Positions 48,297-58,161 of a DNA stretch of 62,841 nt are shown here, one piece after another. Position 1 is the stretch's first letter; each line of letters begins with the position of its first letter. Under the pieces are notes generated by a model. The model worked only from the letters and a program-made list of their open reading frames with translations, was not told where the DNA came from and made no database searches. This DNA comes from Methylophaga sp. (lineage in GTDB: Bacteria > Pseudomonadota > Gammaproteobacteria > Nitrosococcales > Methylophagaceae): NCBI GenBank assembly GCA_002696735.1, contig NZSL01000012.1, positions 3,161 to 66,001 on the forward strand, written 5' to 3'. The translations under genes and the position numbers were made by a program.

Positions 48297-49486
48297 TGCA
48301 GCAAGTTACTATTCTGGGATCGACCGGTTCCATTGGCATCAGTACCCTGGACGTGTTAAACCGCCATCCCGAAAAGTACCGGGTCTATGCGCTGGCAGCG
48401 AATAAATCAGTGGATGCTTTGCTTGAGCAATGTCTGCGATTTCAGCCCGCAGTCGCGGTGATGCTATGCCCGGATTCTGCTGAAAAACTTAAAACCAAAC
48501 TCGATGCTGCTGGCGTGGCCATTGAAGTACAAAGCGGTATGCAGGCTTTGGAGAGAATATCCAGTACTGACCAAACGGATATCGTGGTCGCCGCTATTGT
48601 GGGCGCTGCTGGGTTATTGCCAACTCTGGCAGCAGCCAAAACAGGAAAAAGAATCCTGCTGGCAAACAAAGAAGCCTTGGTGATGAGTGGTGCATTACTC
48701 ATGCGCGAAGTGCAGGAAAATAATGCTGTTTTGCTTCCTGTTGATAGTGAGCACAATGCCATATGGCAATGTATGCCTGTAGGCGAAAGCCAACAGTATC
48801 AGTTTGATAACAAAGGTATTCGCCGTATTATCTTGACCGCGTCAGGTGGTCCATTCCGTGATTGGGATATTGCAGATTTGGAAGCAGTAACACCCGAACA
48901 AGCGGTAGCCCATCCCAACTGGTCGATGGGGCAGAAAATCTCGGTTGATTCAGCCACCATGATGAATAAAGGGCTGGAAGTTATTGAGGCGCATTGGCTG
49001 TTTGGTATGCCGAGTGACAAGATTGAAGTTGTATTGCATCGTCAAAGTATTATTCATTCAATGGTAGATTATATAGATGGCTCAGTGCTGGCGCAGATGG
49101 GCAATCCCGATATGCGTACACCTATTGCCAATACCCTGGCCTGGCCAGAACGAATTGATTCAGGTGTTGAACCATTGGATTTGGTCAAAGCAGGGAGACT
49201 TGATTTTGCCTTTGCAGATTTTGAACGTTTCCCCTGTCTGGCACTGGCCTATAAGGCATTGAACATCGGTGGTACCAGCACCGCCATTCTTAACGCGGCA
49301 AATGAAGTGGCGGTAGAAGCGTTCCTGCAACAGCAAATCAAATTTACTGATATTGCCCGGGTCATTGCGGACGTGTTGGAAAGCATACCTGCAACATCAG
49401 CTGATTCACTGGAACAGATATTGTCTGCCGATAAGCTGGCAAGAGAGGCTGCCCAAAAGCAGACTAAGATTTTATGCAATCATTAA
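48296..49486 (+). CDS. dxr: 1-deoxy-D-xylulose-5-phosphate reductoisomerase
   Basis: Dxr makes MEP from DXP with NADPH, the second step of the non-mevalonate isoprenoid route that feeds UppS. The ATG at 48296 overlaps the cdsA stop (TGATG) and gives 396 residues, near E. coli's 398. [15 protein letters not shown] is the NADPH loop. [20 protein letters not shown], the flexible loop SGGPFRD and [14 protein letters not shown] complete the active site. Confidence 0.97.
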   Translation: MQQVTILGSTGSIGISTLDVLNRHPEKYRVYALAANKSVDALLEQCLRFQPAVAVMLCPDSAEKLKTKLDAAGVAIEVQSGMQALERISSTDQTDIVVAAIVGAAGLLPTLAAAKTGKRILLANKEALVMSGALLMREVQENNAVLLPVDSEHNAIWQCMPVGESQQYQFDNKGIRRIILTASGGPFRDWDIADLEAVTPEQAVAHPNWSMGQKISVDSATMMNKGLEVIEAHWLFGMPSDKIEVVLHRQSIIHSMVDYIDGSVLAQMGNPDMRTPIANTLAWPERIDSGVEPLDLVKAGRLDFAFADFERFPCLALAYKALNIGGTSTAILNAANEVAVEAFLQQQIKFTDIARVIADVLESIPATSADSLEQILSADKLAREAAQKQTKILCNH

Positions 49487-50811
49487 TCTTTTTTATTATT
49501 GCCCTCAGCTTGCTGGTGGTCATCCATGAATTCGGCCATTATTGGGTGGCAAGAAGATGTGGCGTGAAAGTACTACGCTTTTCAGTTGGCTTTGGACAAA
49601 AACTCTGGTCAAAACAACTCAAAAACGGCACTGAATTTGTCATCGCAGCATTGCCATTAGGTGGCTATGTCAAAATGCTGGATGAACGAGAAGCACCAGT
49701 AGCGGAAGCAGAGCTTGACCAGGCATTTAATCGTCAACCGTTACGAAACCGGGTTGCAATTGTATCTGCCGGACCGATCGCAAACCTGTTATTTGCCGTC
49801 TTTGCCTATTGGGTCATCATGGTTACCGGTGTGCCCGGTTTAAAGCCGATCATTGATGATGTAACAGCTGATTCTCCAGCTGCGATGGCACAGCTCATCC
49901 CTGGTGAAGAAATTATAGCCGTCAATGGCAAAGCAACGCCGACAGTTAACAGCTTGTTTCAGCAATGGTTGAAGTTCGCGCTGTCCGGTGAAACCGTTAC
50001 CCTGACTACCCGCATTACTGATATTGAAAGTACCAAACAACTAACATTGCCAAAACTTGGGCTGGATGATGCTGGATCACTGTTTAGTCAGATAGGTATC
50101 AAAACCGTGCAACCCGATATGCCCCCGATTCTGGGTGAAATTGTGGCTGATAGCCCGGCGGAAAGGGCGGGCTTACAAACAGGTGATGAATTAATTTCAG
50201 CTGATGGAAAACAATTATCCAGCTGGCAGGCTTGGGTCGCTCTCATTCAAAGCAGTGCTGATGAAGAAATGAGTATTGAAATTCTTCGTGATGGACAAGT
50301 TGAACAGCTCGATATTACTCCTGTCGCAGATGAAAATAATGTCGGTCGGATAGGTGCGGCAGTCAATACCGAAGGCTATGAAATCCCCGCAGAATTAAGA
50401 TCAGAATTACGTTATGGCCCATTGGCGGCGATCCCCCAGGCGTTCAGCCAAACCTGGCAGTTCAGTGTCACCACCTTAAGTGGCTTATGGGGCATGCTTA
50501 TAGGTACGGTTTCCAGTGACAATCTTGGCGGGCCTATTGCTATTGCCCAGTTTGCCGGGGATTCTGTGCAACAGGGCTTAATTGCTTTTATCAGTTTTCT
50601 GGCAATGATCAGCATCAGTTTAGGGATTCTGAATTTACTTCCAGTTCCGGTACTTGATGGTGGCCATTTGCTGATGTACTTTTTTGAATGGGTTCGTGGC
50701 AAGCCTTTGCCCGAATCAGTACAAATCCAGGGACAAAAAATAGGATTATTCCTGATTCTTCTGCTAATGGTATTCGCTTTTACAAATGACATCGCCCGAC
50801 TCATTGGCTAA
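49474..50811 (+). CDS. rseP: RseP/RasP site-2 intramembrane zinc protease
   Basis: RseP cuts anti-sigma factor RseA after DegS and clears signal-peptide remnants. The protein has 445 residues. The first helix holds the zinc motif HEFGH, the middle has two PDZ domains ([12 protein letters not shown] and [13 protein letters not shown]), and the C-terminal helix has [13 protein letters not shown] with the third ligand Asp. It overlaps dxr by 13 bases. Confidence 0.97.
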   Translation: MQSLIFFIIALSLLVVIHEFGHYWVARRCGVKVLRFSVGFGQKLWSKQLKNGTEFVIAALPLGGYVKMLDEREAPVAEAELDQAFNRQPLRNRVAIVSAGPIANLLFAVFAYWVIMVTGVPGLKPIIDDVTADSPAAMAQLIPGEEIIAVNGKATPTVNSLFQQWLKFALSGETVTLTTRITDIESTKQLTLPKLGLDDAGSLFSQIGIKTVQPDMPPILGEIVADSPAERAGLQTGDELISADGKQLSSWQAWVALIQSSADEEMSIEILRDGQVEQLDITPVADENNVGRIGAAVNTEGYEIPAELRSELRYGPLAAIPQAFSQTWQFSVTTLSGLWGMLIGTVSSDNLGGPIAIAQFAGDSVQQGLIAFISFLAMISISLGILNLLPVPVLDGGHLLMYFFEWVRGKPLPESVQIQGQKIGLFLILLLMVFAFTNDIARLIG

Positions 50812-50867
50812 TCGAAACATTGCAGGTACACTTACGATTTCTTCGGCTGACTGACTGTAAAACAACA

Positions 50868-53144
50868 ATGAAACAAATCATCACAGCATTGACGCTCATC
50901 TTGTTATCCTCCGCAGCTTGGGCCGAGGAATTTATTATCAAAGATATCCGGGTGGAGGGGTTGCAAAGAATCTCTGCAGGTACCGTTTTCAACTTTTTAC
51001 CGGTTAAAGTCGGTGATGAACTGACTGAAAATGATGTTAGAGGCATCATTCGCTCACTGTTTAAATCAAAATACTTTAATGATGTGCAGGTTGAACGCGA
51101 TGAAGGCGTTTTAGTCATCACAGTAATTGAGCGCCCAGCGATTTCCAGTATTGAGTTTATTGGTAACAAAGATTTGGACAGTGATGAATTATTAAAATCA
51201 TTGCGTCAGATTGGTTTTGCTGAAGGTCAGGTATTTGAGCAGGCGATGCTGGAAAGGGTTGAGCTGGAGTTACAACGTCAGTATTTCAGTCGTGGTAAAT
51301 ATGGTGTGAATATTAGCTCTGAGGTTACTCCGCTATCGCGTAATCGGGTAGCCGTCCGTATTAACATGGCTGAAGGCGTGGTTGCGACGATTGGTGAGAT
51401 CAACATTGTCGGCAATAAATCATACGATGAAGACGAGTTGCTGGACGAGTTGGAATCGACAACGGGGGGCTGGCTATCATCATTAACCAAAGATAATCAG
51501 TACTCACGGCAAAAGTTATCAGCTGATCTTGAGTCTTTGCGTTCTTTTTATCTGGATCGTGGTTATGTTGATTTTACAGTCGAGTCCACTCAGGTAACGA
51601 TTTCTGATGATAAAAAACAGATGTTCATTACGATAAATATTTCGGAAGGTGAACGTTATAAAATCAATGAAGTAAGATTGGCGGGCAATCTGATTGTGCC
51701 GGAAGAAGAGTTATTTGATCTGGTCACCATTCGTAAAAACTCAGTGTTTTCCAGAAAAGCCATTACTTCAAGTTCTGAAAGGCTGACTGATCGACTGGGA
51801 AATGATGGTTATGCCTTTGCCAACGTTAACGCAGTCCCGGATATTGATCGTGAAACACGCGAAGTTAATCTGACTTTCTTTGTTGATCCCGGCCGTCGGG
51901 CTTATGTGCGCCGTATCAATATTTCTGGTAACAGTAAAACCCGTGATGAGGTACTGCGTCAGGAAATGCGTCAACAGGAATCCGCCTGGATTTCTACCGG
52001 TGATGTTGAACGGTCAAGAGAACGTATCTCACGTTTGGGCTATTTTGAAGATGTAAACGTTGAAACTCTGCCTGTTGCCGGAACATCTGATCAGGTCGAT
52101 CTGGATTTCAATGTAACCGAAATGGCCTCAGGCAGCTTGTCAGCGGGTATTGGTTATTCGCAGTCTGACGGCATTATCTTTAATGCCAATGTGACCCAGA
52201 AGAACTTTATGGGTAGTGGTAAACATATTCGTTTCGGTTTTAACAACAGCCGGGTTAATACTGTTTACAGCTTTGGTTACACCAATCCATTTGCGACAGT
52301 AGATGGTATCAGTCAGGGTTTTAACCTGTTTTACCGTGAAACCGATGCCTTTGAAGCGAATATTGCAAATTACACCACGGACGTATTCGGTGGTGACATT
52401 AATTTTGGTATTCCTATCTCGGAAAACAACCGCATTAATCTGGCCTTCGGTTATGAAAATACCCAGCTGGATGTTCCTAGCAATAATGATATTACCCGTT
52501 ATGATGATTTTATCGAAACTGAAGGTGATTCTTTCCATGCATTCCCGGTAACACTGGGGTGGTCCAGCGATACCCGTGATAATGCAATATTACCTACAAA
52601 AGGGTTATCACAAAGTCTTTCTGCTGAGGTTGCCACACCTATCGGCGACTTACAGTATTATAAACTACGCTATCGCAATAACTGGTATACACCACTGAGT
52701 GATACCTTTACATTTGCGTTGCGGACTGACCTTGGCTACGGTAAAGCCTATGGTGATAGTAACGAGTTTCCTTTCTTCCAGAACTTTTATGCCGGTGGTA
52801 TTCGTAGCGTAAGAGGTTTTAGAGCGAATACACTGGGCGTCAGAGAAGCTGACCAACCTTTGGGTGGTAATTTAATGGTCACCGGCGGTGCAGAGATTAT
52901 TTTCCCCATCCCATTCATGAAAAAAGCTTTACGCTCTTTCCGCTTGAGCACATTCGTGGATGTGGGTAACGTATATGATGTCGATCAAAGTTTTGAAGCT
53001 GACTTGCTGCGCTATTCAACCGGCTTATCAGCGATTTGGATTTCACCATTTGGCGCAATGTCGTTTAGTATTGCTGCTCCTTTGCGTGATCAGCCGGATG
53101 ATGAAACGGAAGTGTTCCAGTTTTCATTAGGATCGACATTTTAA
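50868..53144 (+). CDS. bamA: Outer-membrane protein assembly factor BamA
   Basis: BamA is the Omp85 core of the BAM machine that folds beta-barrel proteins into the outer membrane. The ATG at 50868 gives a clear signal peptide (MKQIITALTLILLSSAAWA) with cleavage before EEF, so it is preferred to an in-frame start at 50820. The 758 residues contain five POTRA repeats (residues ~20-420), then a 16-strand barrel with the diagnostic VRGF motif (SVRGFRANTLG) and terminal Phe (GSTF). bamB, a partner, is also in the window. Confidence 0.97.
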   Translation: MKQIITALTLILLSSAAWAEEFIIKDIRVEGLQRISAGTVFNFLPVKVGDELTENDVRGIIRSLFKSKYFNDVQVERDEGVLVITVIERPAISSIEFIGNKDLDSDELLKSLRQIGFAEGQVFEQAMLERVELELQRQYFSRGKYGVNISSEVTPLSRNRVAVRINMAEGVVATIGEINIVGNKSYDEDELLDELESTTGGWLSSLTKDNQYSRQKLSADLESLRSFYLDRGYVDFTVESTQVTISDDKKQMFITINISEGERYKINEVRLAGNLIVPEEELFDLVTIRKNSVFSRKAITSSSERLTDRLGNDGYAFANVNAVPDIDRETREVNLTFFVDPGRRAYVRRINISGNSKTRDEVLRQEMRQQESAWISTGDVERSRERISRLGYFEDVNVETLPVAGTSDQVDLDFNVTEMASGSLSAGIGYSQSDGIIFNANVTQKNFMGSGKHIRFGFNNSRVNTVYSFGYTNPFATVDGISQGFNLFYRETDAFEANIANYTTDVFGGDINFGIPISENNRINLAFGYENTQLDVPSNNDITRYDDFIETEGDSFHAFPVTLGWSSDTRDNAILPTKGLSQSLSAEVATPIGDLQYYKLRYRNNWYTPLSDTFTFALRTDLGYGKAYGDSNEFPFFQNFYAGGIRSVRGFRANTLGVREADQPLGGNLMVTGGAEIIFPIPFMKKALRSFRLSTFVDVGNVYDVDQSFEADLLRYSTGLSAIWISPFGAMSFSIAAPLRDQPDDETEVFQFSLGSTF

Positions 53145-53164
53145 TTTAACTATCGGAGTTAAGA

Positions 53165-53665
53165 GTGAAAAAAATCAAGATTGTTGGCCTTATATTGGCT
53201 TCTTTAATGGTTAGCCCAGTATTTGCTGAAGAAATGAAAATTGGCGTGGTTAATGCCAGTGTTGTATTAGATCAATCGCCCCAAAAAGAACGTGCTTTAG
53301 CCCGTTTGGAAAAAGAATTTTCAGCTCGTAGCAAATCACTCGAAAACAAACACAAAGAATTACGTGCAGCTCAGGAAAAACTAAACCGTGACGCTGCTGT
53401 TCTCAGTAATGAGGACCGCCAGGTCCAGGAGCGCAAGATCATTAATGATCAACGTGAACTGAAACGCCTTCAGGATGAGTACAGTGAAGACTTGTCTATT
53501 CGTCGCAATGAAGAATTACGCAAGTTAGAAGAAGAGATCGCCGAAACCATCGTCGAGCTTGCCAAAAAAGAATCCTATGATTTGGTGCTTTATCAAGGTG
53601 TCATTTTTGCCAGTGAAAAGGCAGATTTAACTTCTAAAGTGCTGGAAAAACTTAAAGCGAAATAA
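53165..53665 (+). CDS. skp: Periplasmic chaperone Skp (OmpH)
   Basis: Skp holds unfolded outer-membrane proteins as a trimeric jellyfish. In its 166 residues there is a signal peptide ending SPVFA before EEMKIGVVNAS, then a long charged helical hairpin (residues ~45-125). The GTG start has CGGAG upstream. Its place between bamA and lpxD is standard. Confidence 0.96.
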   Translation: MKKIKIVGLILASLMVSPVFAEEMKIGVVNASVVLDQSPQKERALARLEKEFSARSKSLENKHKELRAAQEKLNRDAAVLSNEDRQVQERKIINDQRELKRLQDEYSEDLSIRRNEELRKLEEEIAETIVELAKKESYDLVLYQGVIFASEKADLTSKVLEKLKAK

Positions 53666-53675
53666 GAATCTGGAT

Positions 53676-54689
53676 GTGGTGTGGACTTTAGCAAAAATTG
53701 CATCTGAAATTGGTGCAAAACTGGTTGGCAATGCAGACAAAGTGATAACCGGTGTCGGTACCCTGCAGAATGCAAAGGATACTGACATCAGTTTTTTGGC
53801 AAATACCAAATATCGTCAGTATCTTAAATCAACTTCAGCAGGTTGTGTGATTGTGTCACCTGATGATTTGGCTGAACTTCAGACGAATGCATTGGTCATC
53901 AAAGATCCTTACGTTGCTTATGCAAAAGCTGCCTCGTTGTTATATCCCGAAGAGCAGTCTCCAATAGGTATTCATCCGAGCGCTGTCATTGGCGAAAACT
54001 GTCAAATAGCGGAATCGGCACGTATATCAGCACAGGTCTATATCGGCAACAACGTTCAAATTGGTGACAATGTCGATATCGGTCCTGGCTGTGTTATCGA
54101 AAACAATGTTTCTATTGCCGCTGATAGCAGGTTGATTGCCAATGTGACTTTATGCCGAAAAGTACATATTGGTGAGCGTGTCCGTATTCATCCTGGGGTT
54201 GTTATTGGTGCAGATGGTTTTGGTATTGCGAATGAAAATGGTCTCTGGCTGAAGATACCTCAGGTCGGGTCAGTAATTATCGGTAATGATGTCGAAATCG
54301 GGGCGAACACGACGATTGATCGTGGCGCAATTGACGACACTATTATCAGTAATGGTGTGAAGCTGGATAATCAAATCCAAATTGGTCACAACGTCTTTAT
54401 TGGCGAGCATACTGTTATTGCAGGTTGTGTCGGTATTTCTGGTAGTACGCACGTAGGATCGCATTGTGCGATTGGTGGTGGAACAGGGATTGCCGGACAT
54501 ATCGAAATAACAGATGGCGTGCAAATAACCGGTATGAGTATGGTGACTAAATCAATACTGACAGCAGGCTCCTACTCATCAGGTATTCCAGCAGAACCGA
54601 CCAGAGATTGGCATCGTAATGTTATTCGATACCGACAACTTGATAAATTAAATGACAAAATAAAACAATTGGAGGCCAAGCTGGAGTAA
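53676..54689 (+). CDS. lpxD: UDP-3-O-(3-hydroxyacyl)glucosamine N-acyltransferase
   Basis: LpxD adds the second, amide-linked hydroxyacyl chain in lipid A synthesis. The protein has 337 residues. The N-terminal uridine-binding domain (SFLANTKYRQYL) is followed by a left-handed beta-helix of hexapeptide repeats. The catalytic His lies in NQIQIGHNVFIG. It starts at GTG 53676; GTG 53679 is equally possible. Confidence 0.97.
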   Translation: MVWTLAKIASEIGAKLVGNADKVITGVGTLQNAKDTDISFLANTKYRQYLKSTSAGCVIVSPDDLAELQTNALVIKDPYVAYAKAASLLYPEEQSPIGIHPSAVIGENCQIAESARISAQVYIGNNVQIGDNVDIGPGCVIENNVSIAADSRLIANVTLCRKVHIGERVRIHPGVVIGADGFGIANENGLWLKIPQVGSVIIGNDVEIGANTTIDRGAIDDTIISNGVKLDNQIQIGHNVFIGEHTVIAGCVGISGSTHVGSHCAIGGGTGIAGHIEITDGVQITGMSMVTKSILTAGSYSSGIPAEPTRDWHRNVIRYRQLDKLNDKIKQLEAKLE

Positions 54690-54788
54690 TGGATTTTCAT
54701 TGCTGGATGGCTGGCTTGGCTTTACCGCATCAGTGTCTCAACGTAAGATTACTGCACGCAAAAATATAAATCCTAAAGGATAATCAGA

Positions 54789-55238
54789 TTGAACACCATT
54801 GACATACATGAGATTCAACGCTTACTGCCACATCGATACCCCTTCCTGTTGATTGACAGGGTGATTGAATTTACACCAGGTGAGCATCTGGTTGGTATCA
54901 AAAATGTCAGCTTTAACGAACCACACTTCACCGGACATTTTCCACAACGTGTGATTATGCCTGGTGTGTTAATTCTTGAAGCATTGGCTCAGGCTACAGG
55001 ATTACTGGCCTTTAAAACGGCAGACCAAATTCGTTCTGATGATGCCCTGTATTATCTGGCAGGCATTGATAACGCACGTTTTAAAAAACCTGTCGAACCG
55101 GGTGATCAGTTGCGTTTAGAAGTAAAGTTAATTAAAAATAAACGTAATTTATGGAAATTTTACGCTCAGGCTACTGTTGGCGGCGAAGTCGTTGTCAGTG
55201 CTGATATTATGTGTGTTAACCAAGAAATGCCTTCGTGA
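54789..55238 (+). CDS. fabZ: 3-hydroxyacyl-ACP dehydratase FabZ
   Basis: FabZ dehydrates beta-hydroxyacyl-ACP in fatty-acid elongation and competes with lipid A synthesis for hydroxyacyl-ACP. The protein has 149 residues and a hotdog fold. The catalytic His is in [13 protein letters not shown] and the Glu in [11 protein letters not shown], with HFTGHFP between. The TTG start has AAAGGAT upstream. The 99-base gap before it is the largest in this block and could hold a promoter. Confidence 0.97.
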   Translation: MNTIDIHEIQRLLPHRYPFLLIDRVIEFTPGEHLVGIKNVSFNEPHFTGHFPQRVIMPGVLILEALAQATGLLAFKTADQIRSDDALYYLAGIDNARFKKPVEPGDQLRLEVKLIKNKRNLWKFYAQATVGGEVVVSADIMCVNQEMPS

Positions 55239-56005
55239 TTCATCAAACAGCCTTAATCGATCCTGGTGCCAAAATTGCTGATGATGTGATCATCGGTGCT
55301 TACAGTATTATCGGAGCGAATGTCGAAATCGCTTCAGGTACCGAAATAGCCTCACATGTGGTAATAAATGGTCCGACCAGAATTGGTCGTAATAATCGTA
55401 TATTTCAGTTCTCATCGATAGGTGAAGAACCTCAGGATAAGAAATATCACGGAGAACCAACTCTACTGGAAATCGGTGATAATAATCTGATCCGGGAATC
55501 TGTGACCATCAATCGCGGTACAGTGCAGGGTGGTGGAGTTACCAGAGTCGGCAGTAATAACTGGATCATGGCCTATGTGCATATTGCCCATGACTGCATT
55601 ATTGGCGATGACAATATATTTGCTAATAACGCCTCTCTGGCGGGACATGTCATTGTTGATCAACATGTTATCCTTGGAGGGTTTACACTGGTGAGTCAGT
55701 TTAATCATCTTGGATCACATAGTTTCAGTGCGATGGGCAGCGTTATATCTCGCAATGTTCCACCTTATGTTCTGGTTTCCGGACACATGGCTGAACCTGT
55801 CGGAATTAACGTTGAAGGACTGCGGAGACGCGCTTTTACTGATAACCAGATTCGCAATATCCGTCAGGCGTACAAACTGGTTTACCGTTCAGGTTTGCGC
55901 ATGGAAGAAGCACGAGAACGCTTGCATAGTATTAAACAGGAAGCTGAAGAACTGACAATCTTTATGGAGTTTCTGGATAAGCAACAAGGTGGCATCATCC
56001 GGTAG
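55235..56005 (+). CDS. lpxA: UDP-GlcNAc O-acyltransferase LpxA
   Basis: LpxA makes the first acyl transfer of lipid A synthesis. The protein has 256 residues. Its hexapeptide beta-helix includes the catalytic His in [15 protein letters not shown], and [17 protein letters not shown] is characteristic of LpxA rather than LpxD. The GTG start overlaps the fabZ stop (GTGA). lpxB, which normally follows, is absent here; amt lies convergent instead. Confidence 0.97.
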   Translation: MIHQTALIDPGAKIADDVIIGAYSIIGANVEIASGTEIASHVVINGPTRIGRNNRIFQFSSIGEEPQDKKYHGEPTLLEIGDNNLIRESVTINRGTVQGGGVTRVGSNNWIMAYVHIAHDCIIGDDNIFANNASLAGHVIVDQHVILGGFTLVSQFNHLGSHSFSAMGSVISRNVPPYVLVSGHMAEPVGINVEGLRRRAFTDNQIRNIRQAYKLVYRSGLRMEEARERLHSIKQEAEELTIFMEFLDKQQGGIIR

Positions 56006-56020
56006 TTTCCTACCGGATGA
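55995..56020. terminator. Bidirectional hairpin at the lpxA stop
   Basis: A perfect 11-bp stem (TCATCCGGTAG / CTACCGGATGA) with loop TTTC includes the lpxA stop codon and lies 20 bases from the amt stop. There is no strong T-tract on either side. It probably ends or protects both convergent transcripts. Confidence 0.6.
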
Positions 56021-56040
56021 CGATGAGTTGATAAGCAACC

Positions 56041-57225
56041 TTAATCGTTTGCCGGGGTTGAGCTGATTTTATGAATACTCAAATCTGCCCCATTGAATTC
56101 ATCTTCTGTACTTAATCTAAGTCCCATAGTGGCTTTCAAACCGCCATAGACAATAAGACCACCGATAAACGCAATACCTACACCAATGGCCGCTCCGATA
56201 AACTGAGAAGCCAGGCTGACCCCGCCCATTCCACCCAGGGCGACCTTTCCGAAAATACCGGCAGCAATAGCCCCCCATACGCCACATAACCCATGAAGTG
56301 GCCATACACCTAAAACGTCATCAATTTTCCATTTATTCTGTGCCAGAGTAAAAGTGATGACAAAAATAGCTCCGGCAAGCGAACCTGTTACCAATGCACC
56401 AAGGGGGTGCATGATGTCTGAGCCAGCACAAATTGCCACTAAACCGGCAAGTGGACCATTATGGACAAACCCTGGGTCATTACGACCAATAAAACAGGCT
56501 GCCAGAGTACCTCCAACCATCGCCATTAATGAGTTAATGGCTACCAGCCCGCTGATGCCTTCAACTTCCTGAGCCGACATTACATTAAAACCAAACCAGC
56601 CTACGGTCAGGATCCATGCGCCTAGCGCCAGAAAAGGAATATTTGATGGTGGGTGAGCATATATTTCGCCTTGCTTGCCATAACGTCCGTGTCTTGGACC
56701 TAGCAACAGAACGGCTGCCAAGGCTATCCATCCACCAACAGCATGAACTACGATAGAACCGGCAAAGTCGTGAAACGCCGCGCCAAATTGATTTTCCAGC
56801 CAATTCTGAATACCAAATAAGCCATTCCAGCTGATGCCTTCAAATACTGGATAGACAAAGCCTGCAATCAAAAATGTGGCAATCAATTGAGGATTGAATT
56901 TTGCCCGTTCGGCGATACCACCGGAGACAATGGCAGGTATTGCTGCGGCAAATGTTAATAAAAAGAAAAATTTCACTAAGGCATAGCCATTGTTTTCGGT
57001 GAGTAATGGCGAAGGTTCAAAAAAATTCAAACCATAAGCAATTCCATAGCCGATAAAAAAGTAAGCAATAGTGGAAACGCCAAAGTCAGTGATAATTTTG
57101 ACCAAAGCATTAACCTGATTTTTTTTCCTTACGGTACCGACTTCAAGAAAGGCGAAGCCAGCATGCATGGCAAGCACCATAATGGCGCCTATTAATATAA
57201 AAAGTACGTCGCTTGCGTTTTGCAC
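56041..57225 (-). CDS. amt: Ammonium channel/transporter Amt
   Basis: Amt conducts ammonium/ammonia across the inner membrane as a trimer, usually gated by the PII protein GlnK. The 394-residue protein has about 11 membrane helices. FAFLEVGTVRKKNQVNAL, HDFAGSIVVHAVGGW (first pore His) and PLHGLCGVWGAIAAGIFG (second pore His) are conserved. No glnK gene adjoins it in this window. Its upstream region has sigma-54 and NtrC-like sites, so expression should rise under nitrogen limitation. Confidence 0.96.
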   Translation of the reverse strand: MQNASDVLFILIGAIMVLAMHAGFAFLEVGTVRKKNQVNALVKIITDFGVSTIAYFFIGYGIAYGLNFFEPSPLLTENNGYALVKFFFLLTFAAAIPAIVSGGIAERAKFNPQLIATFLIAGFVYPVFEGISWNGLFGIQNWLENQFGAAFHDFAGSIVVHAVGGWIALAAVLLLGPRHGRYGKQGEIYAHPPSNIPFLALGAWILTVGWFGFNVMSAQEVEGISGLVAINSLMAMVGGTLAACFIGRNDPGFVHNGPLAGLVAICAGSDIMHPLGALVTGSLAGAIFVITFTLAQNKWKIDDVLGVWPLHGLCGVWGAIAAGIFGKVALGGMGGVSLASQFIGAAIGVGIAFIGGLIVYGGLKATMGLRLSTEDEFNGADLSIHKISSTPAND

Positions 57226-57267
57226 AATTAGTTTTCCTTATAATTAGTGTTGAGCAAGCACCAAAAT

Positions 57268-57283
57268 AGCAAGACTTGCACCA
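57268..57283 (-). promoter_or_regulatory. Candidate sigma-54 promoter of amt
   Basis: On the minus strand TGGTGCAAGTCTTGCT has the invariant GG and GC dinucleotides ten bases apart and a perfect -12 TTGC. The -24 differs from TGGCAC at two bases. Transcription would begin about 30 bases before the amt ATG. Confidence 0.65.
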
Positions 57284-57347
57284 ATTTAGACAAAATCATA
57301 TAAAACAAGCATCTAGAGTTTTTGCTATTCAGTGAATTCTTATAAAT

Positions 57348-57395
57348 TGAACTGTTATGGTGCGATTTTATATTTAATGGCACTTATATGGTGCG
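57348..57395 (-). promoter_or_regulatory. Two NtrC-like binding sites upstream of amt
   Basis: GGCACTTATATGGTGCG (57379-57395) matches the NtrC box GCAC-N7-GTGC exactly. GAACTGTTATGGTGCG (57349-57364) is a weaker second site with one intact half. They lie about 65-125 bases upstream of the sigma-54 element, a normal enhancer distance. Together with GlnD in this window they point to classical Ntr control. Confidence 0.65.
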
Positions 57396-57440
57396 ATTGG
57401 CTGGTGCTGCCATGGTTAGCACAATCAGCGGATAAACACG

Positions 57441-57446
57441 TATAAT
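57441..57446 (+). promoter_or_regulatory. Candidate -10 element for yfgM-bamB-der
   Basis: A perfect TATAAT lies 74 bases before the yfgM-like ATG. The best -35 (TTAGCA at 57416) is 19 bp away and poor. It is divergent from amt and close to the NtrC sites. Confidence 0.4.
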
Positions 57447-57519
57447 CTGGCACTTTAATTCACTTACGAAAAAGTGATGGCTTAACTATCCTTAAATTGC
57501 TGTAAGCAAGGAGAAAACG

Positions 57520-58161
57520 ATGGATATCTACGCATCGGATGATGAAAAAGGCGAAGCGATAAAGAATTGGTGGCGGGAAAACGGCCGTTCAGTAGTAACC
57601 GGTGTGGTTTTAGGTGGTGCAATAATTTTTGGTGGTCGTTATTGGATTAATTTTCAACAAGCCAAGACTGAGCAGGCTGCAGCAATGTACCAACAAGTTC
57701 AGATGAACATCAGTAATGCTGATTTAACAGCTGCTGAAGACTTGACCCAGGAACTCATGCAAACACATTCTGCTACTCCATATGCTGCATTTGCTTCGCT
57801 GGAGCTGGCTGCTGAACAAGTGCGCAATGACCAAACTGTAGCGGCATTGGAATATTTACAGTGGACTGTTGATCAGGCAAAACTGAACGCCCAGAAAGAT
57901 TTGGCCAGATTACGTATGGCTCGTGTATTGGTTGATCAGGCCGAATACGCAAAAGCTTTGGAATTGACCCAACAAACTGTTTCTGAAGGATTTGTTTCTT
58001 TATTTGCTGAACTCAAAGGTGATATTTATCTTGCACAGGAAAATAAAACAGAAGCCTATGAAGCTTATGTCGAATCTATTTCAAGTATGGATGCTGATGA
58101 CCCTCGTAAAACTCTCCTGGAAATGAAGCGTGATGATGTGGCCGTTATTAATGAAAGCTAA
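57520..58161 (+). CDS. yfgM: YfgM-family tetratricopeptide membrane protein
   Basis: YfgM is an inner-membrane ancillary partner of PpiD and the SecYEG translocon in E. coli. The protein has 213 residues. The N-terminal signature DDEKGEAIKNWWRENG precedes one membrane helix (residues ~25-44), then periplasmic TPR helices. AAGGAG precedes the ATG. It overlaps bamB by 11 bases, as in many gammaproteobacteria, though hisS is not the upstream neighbour here. Confidence 0.92.
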   Translation: MDIYASDDEKGEAIKNWWRENGRSVVTGVVLGGAIIFGGRYWINFQQAKTEQAAAMYQQVQMNISNADLTAAEDLTQELMQTHSATPYAAFASLELAAEQVRNDQTVAALEYLQWTVDQAKLNAQKDLARLRMARVLVDQAEYAKALELTQQTVSEGFVSLFAELKGDIYLAQENKTEAYEAYVESISSMDADDPRKTLLEMKRDDVAVINES

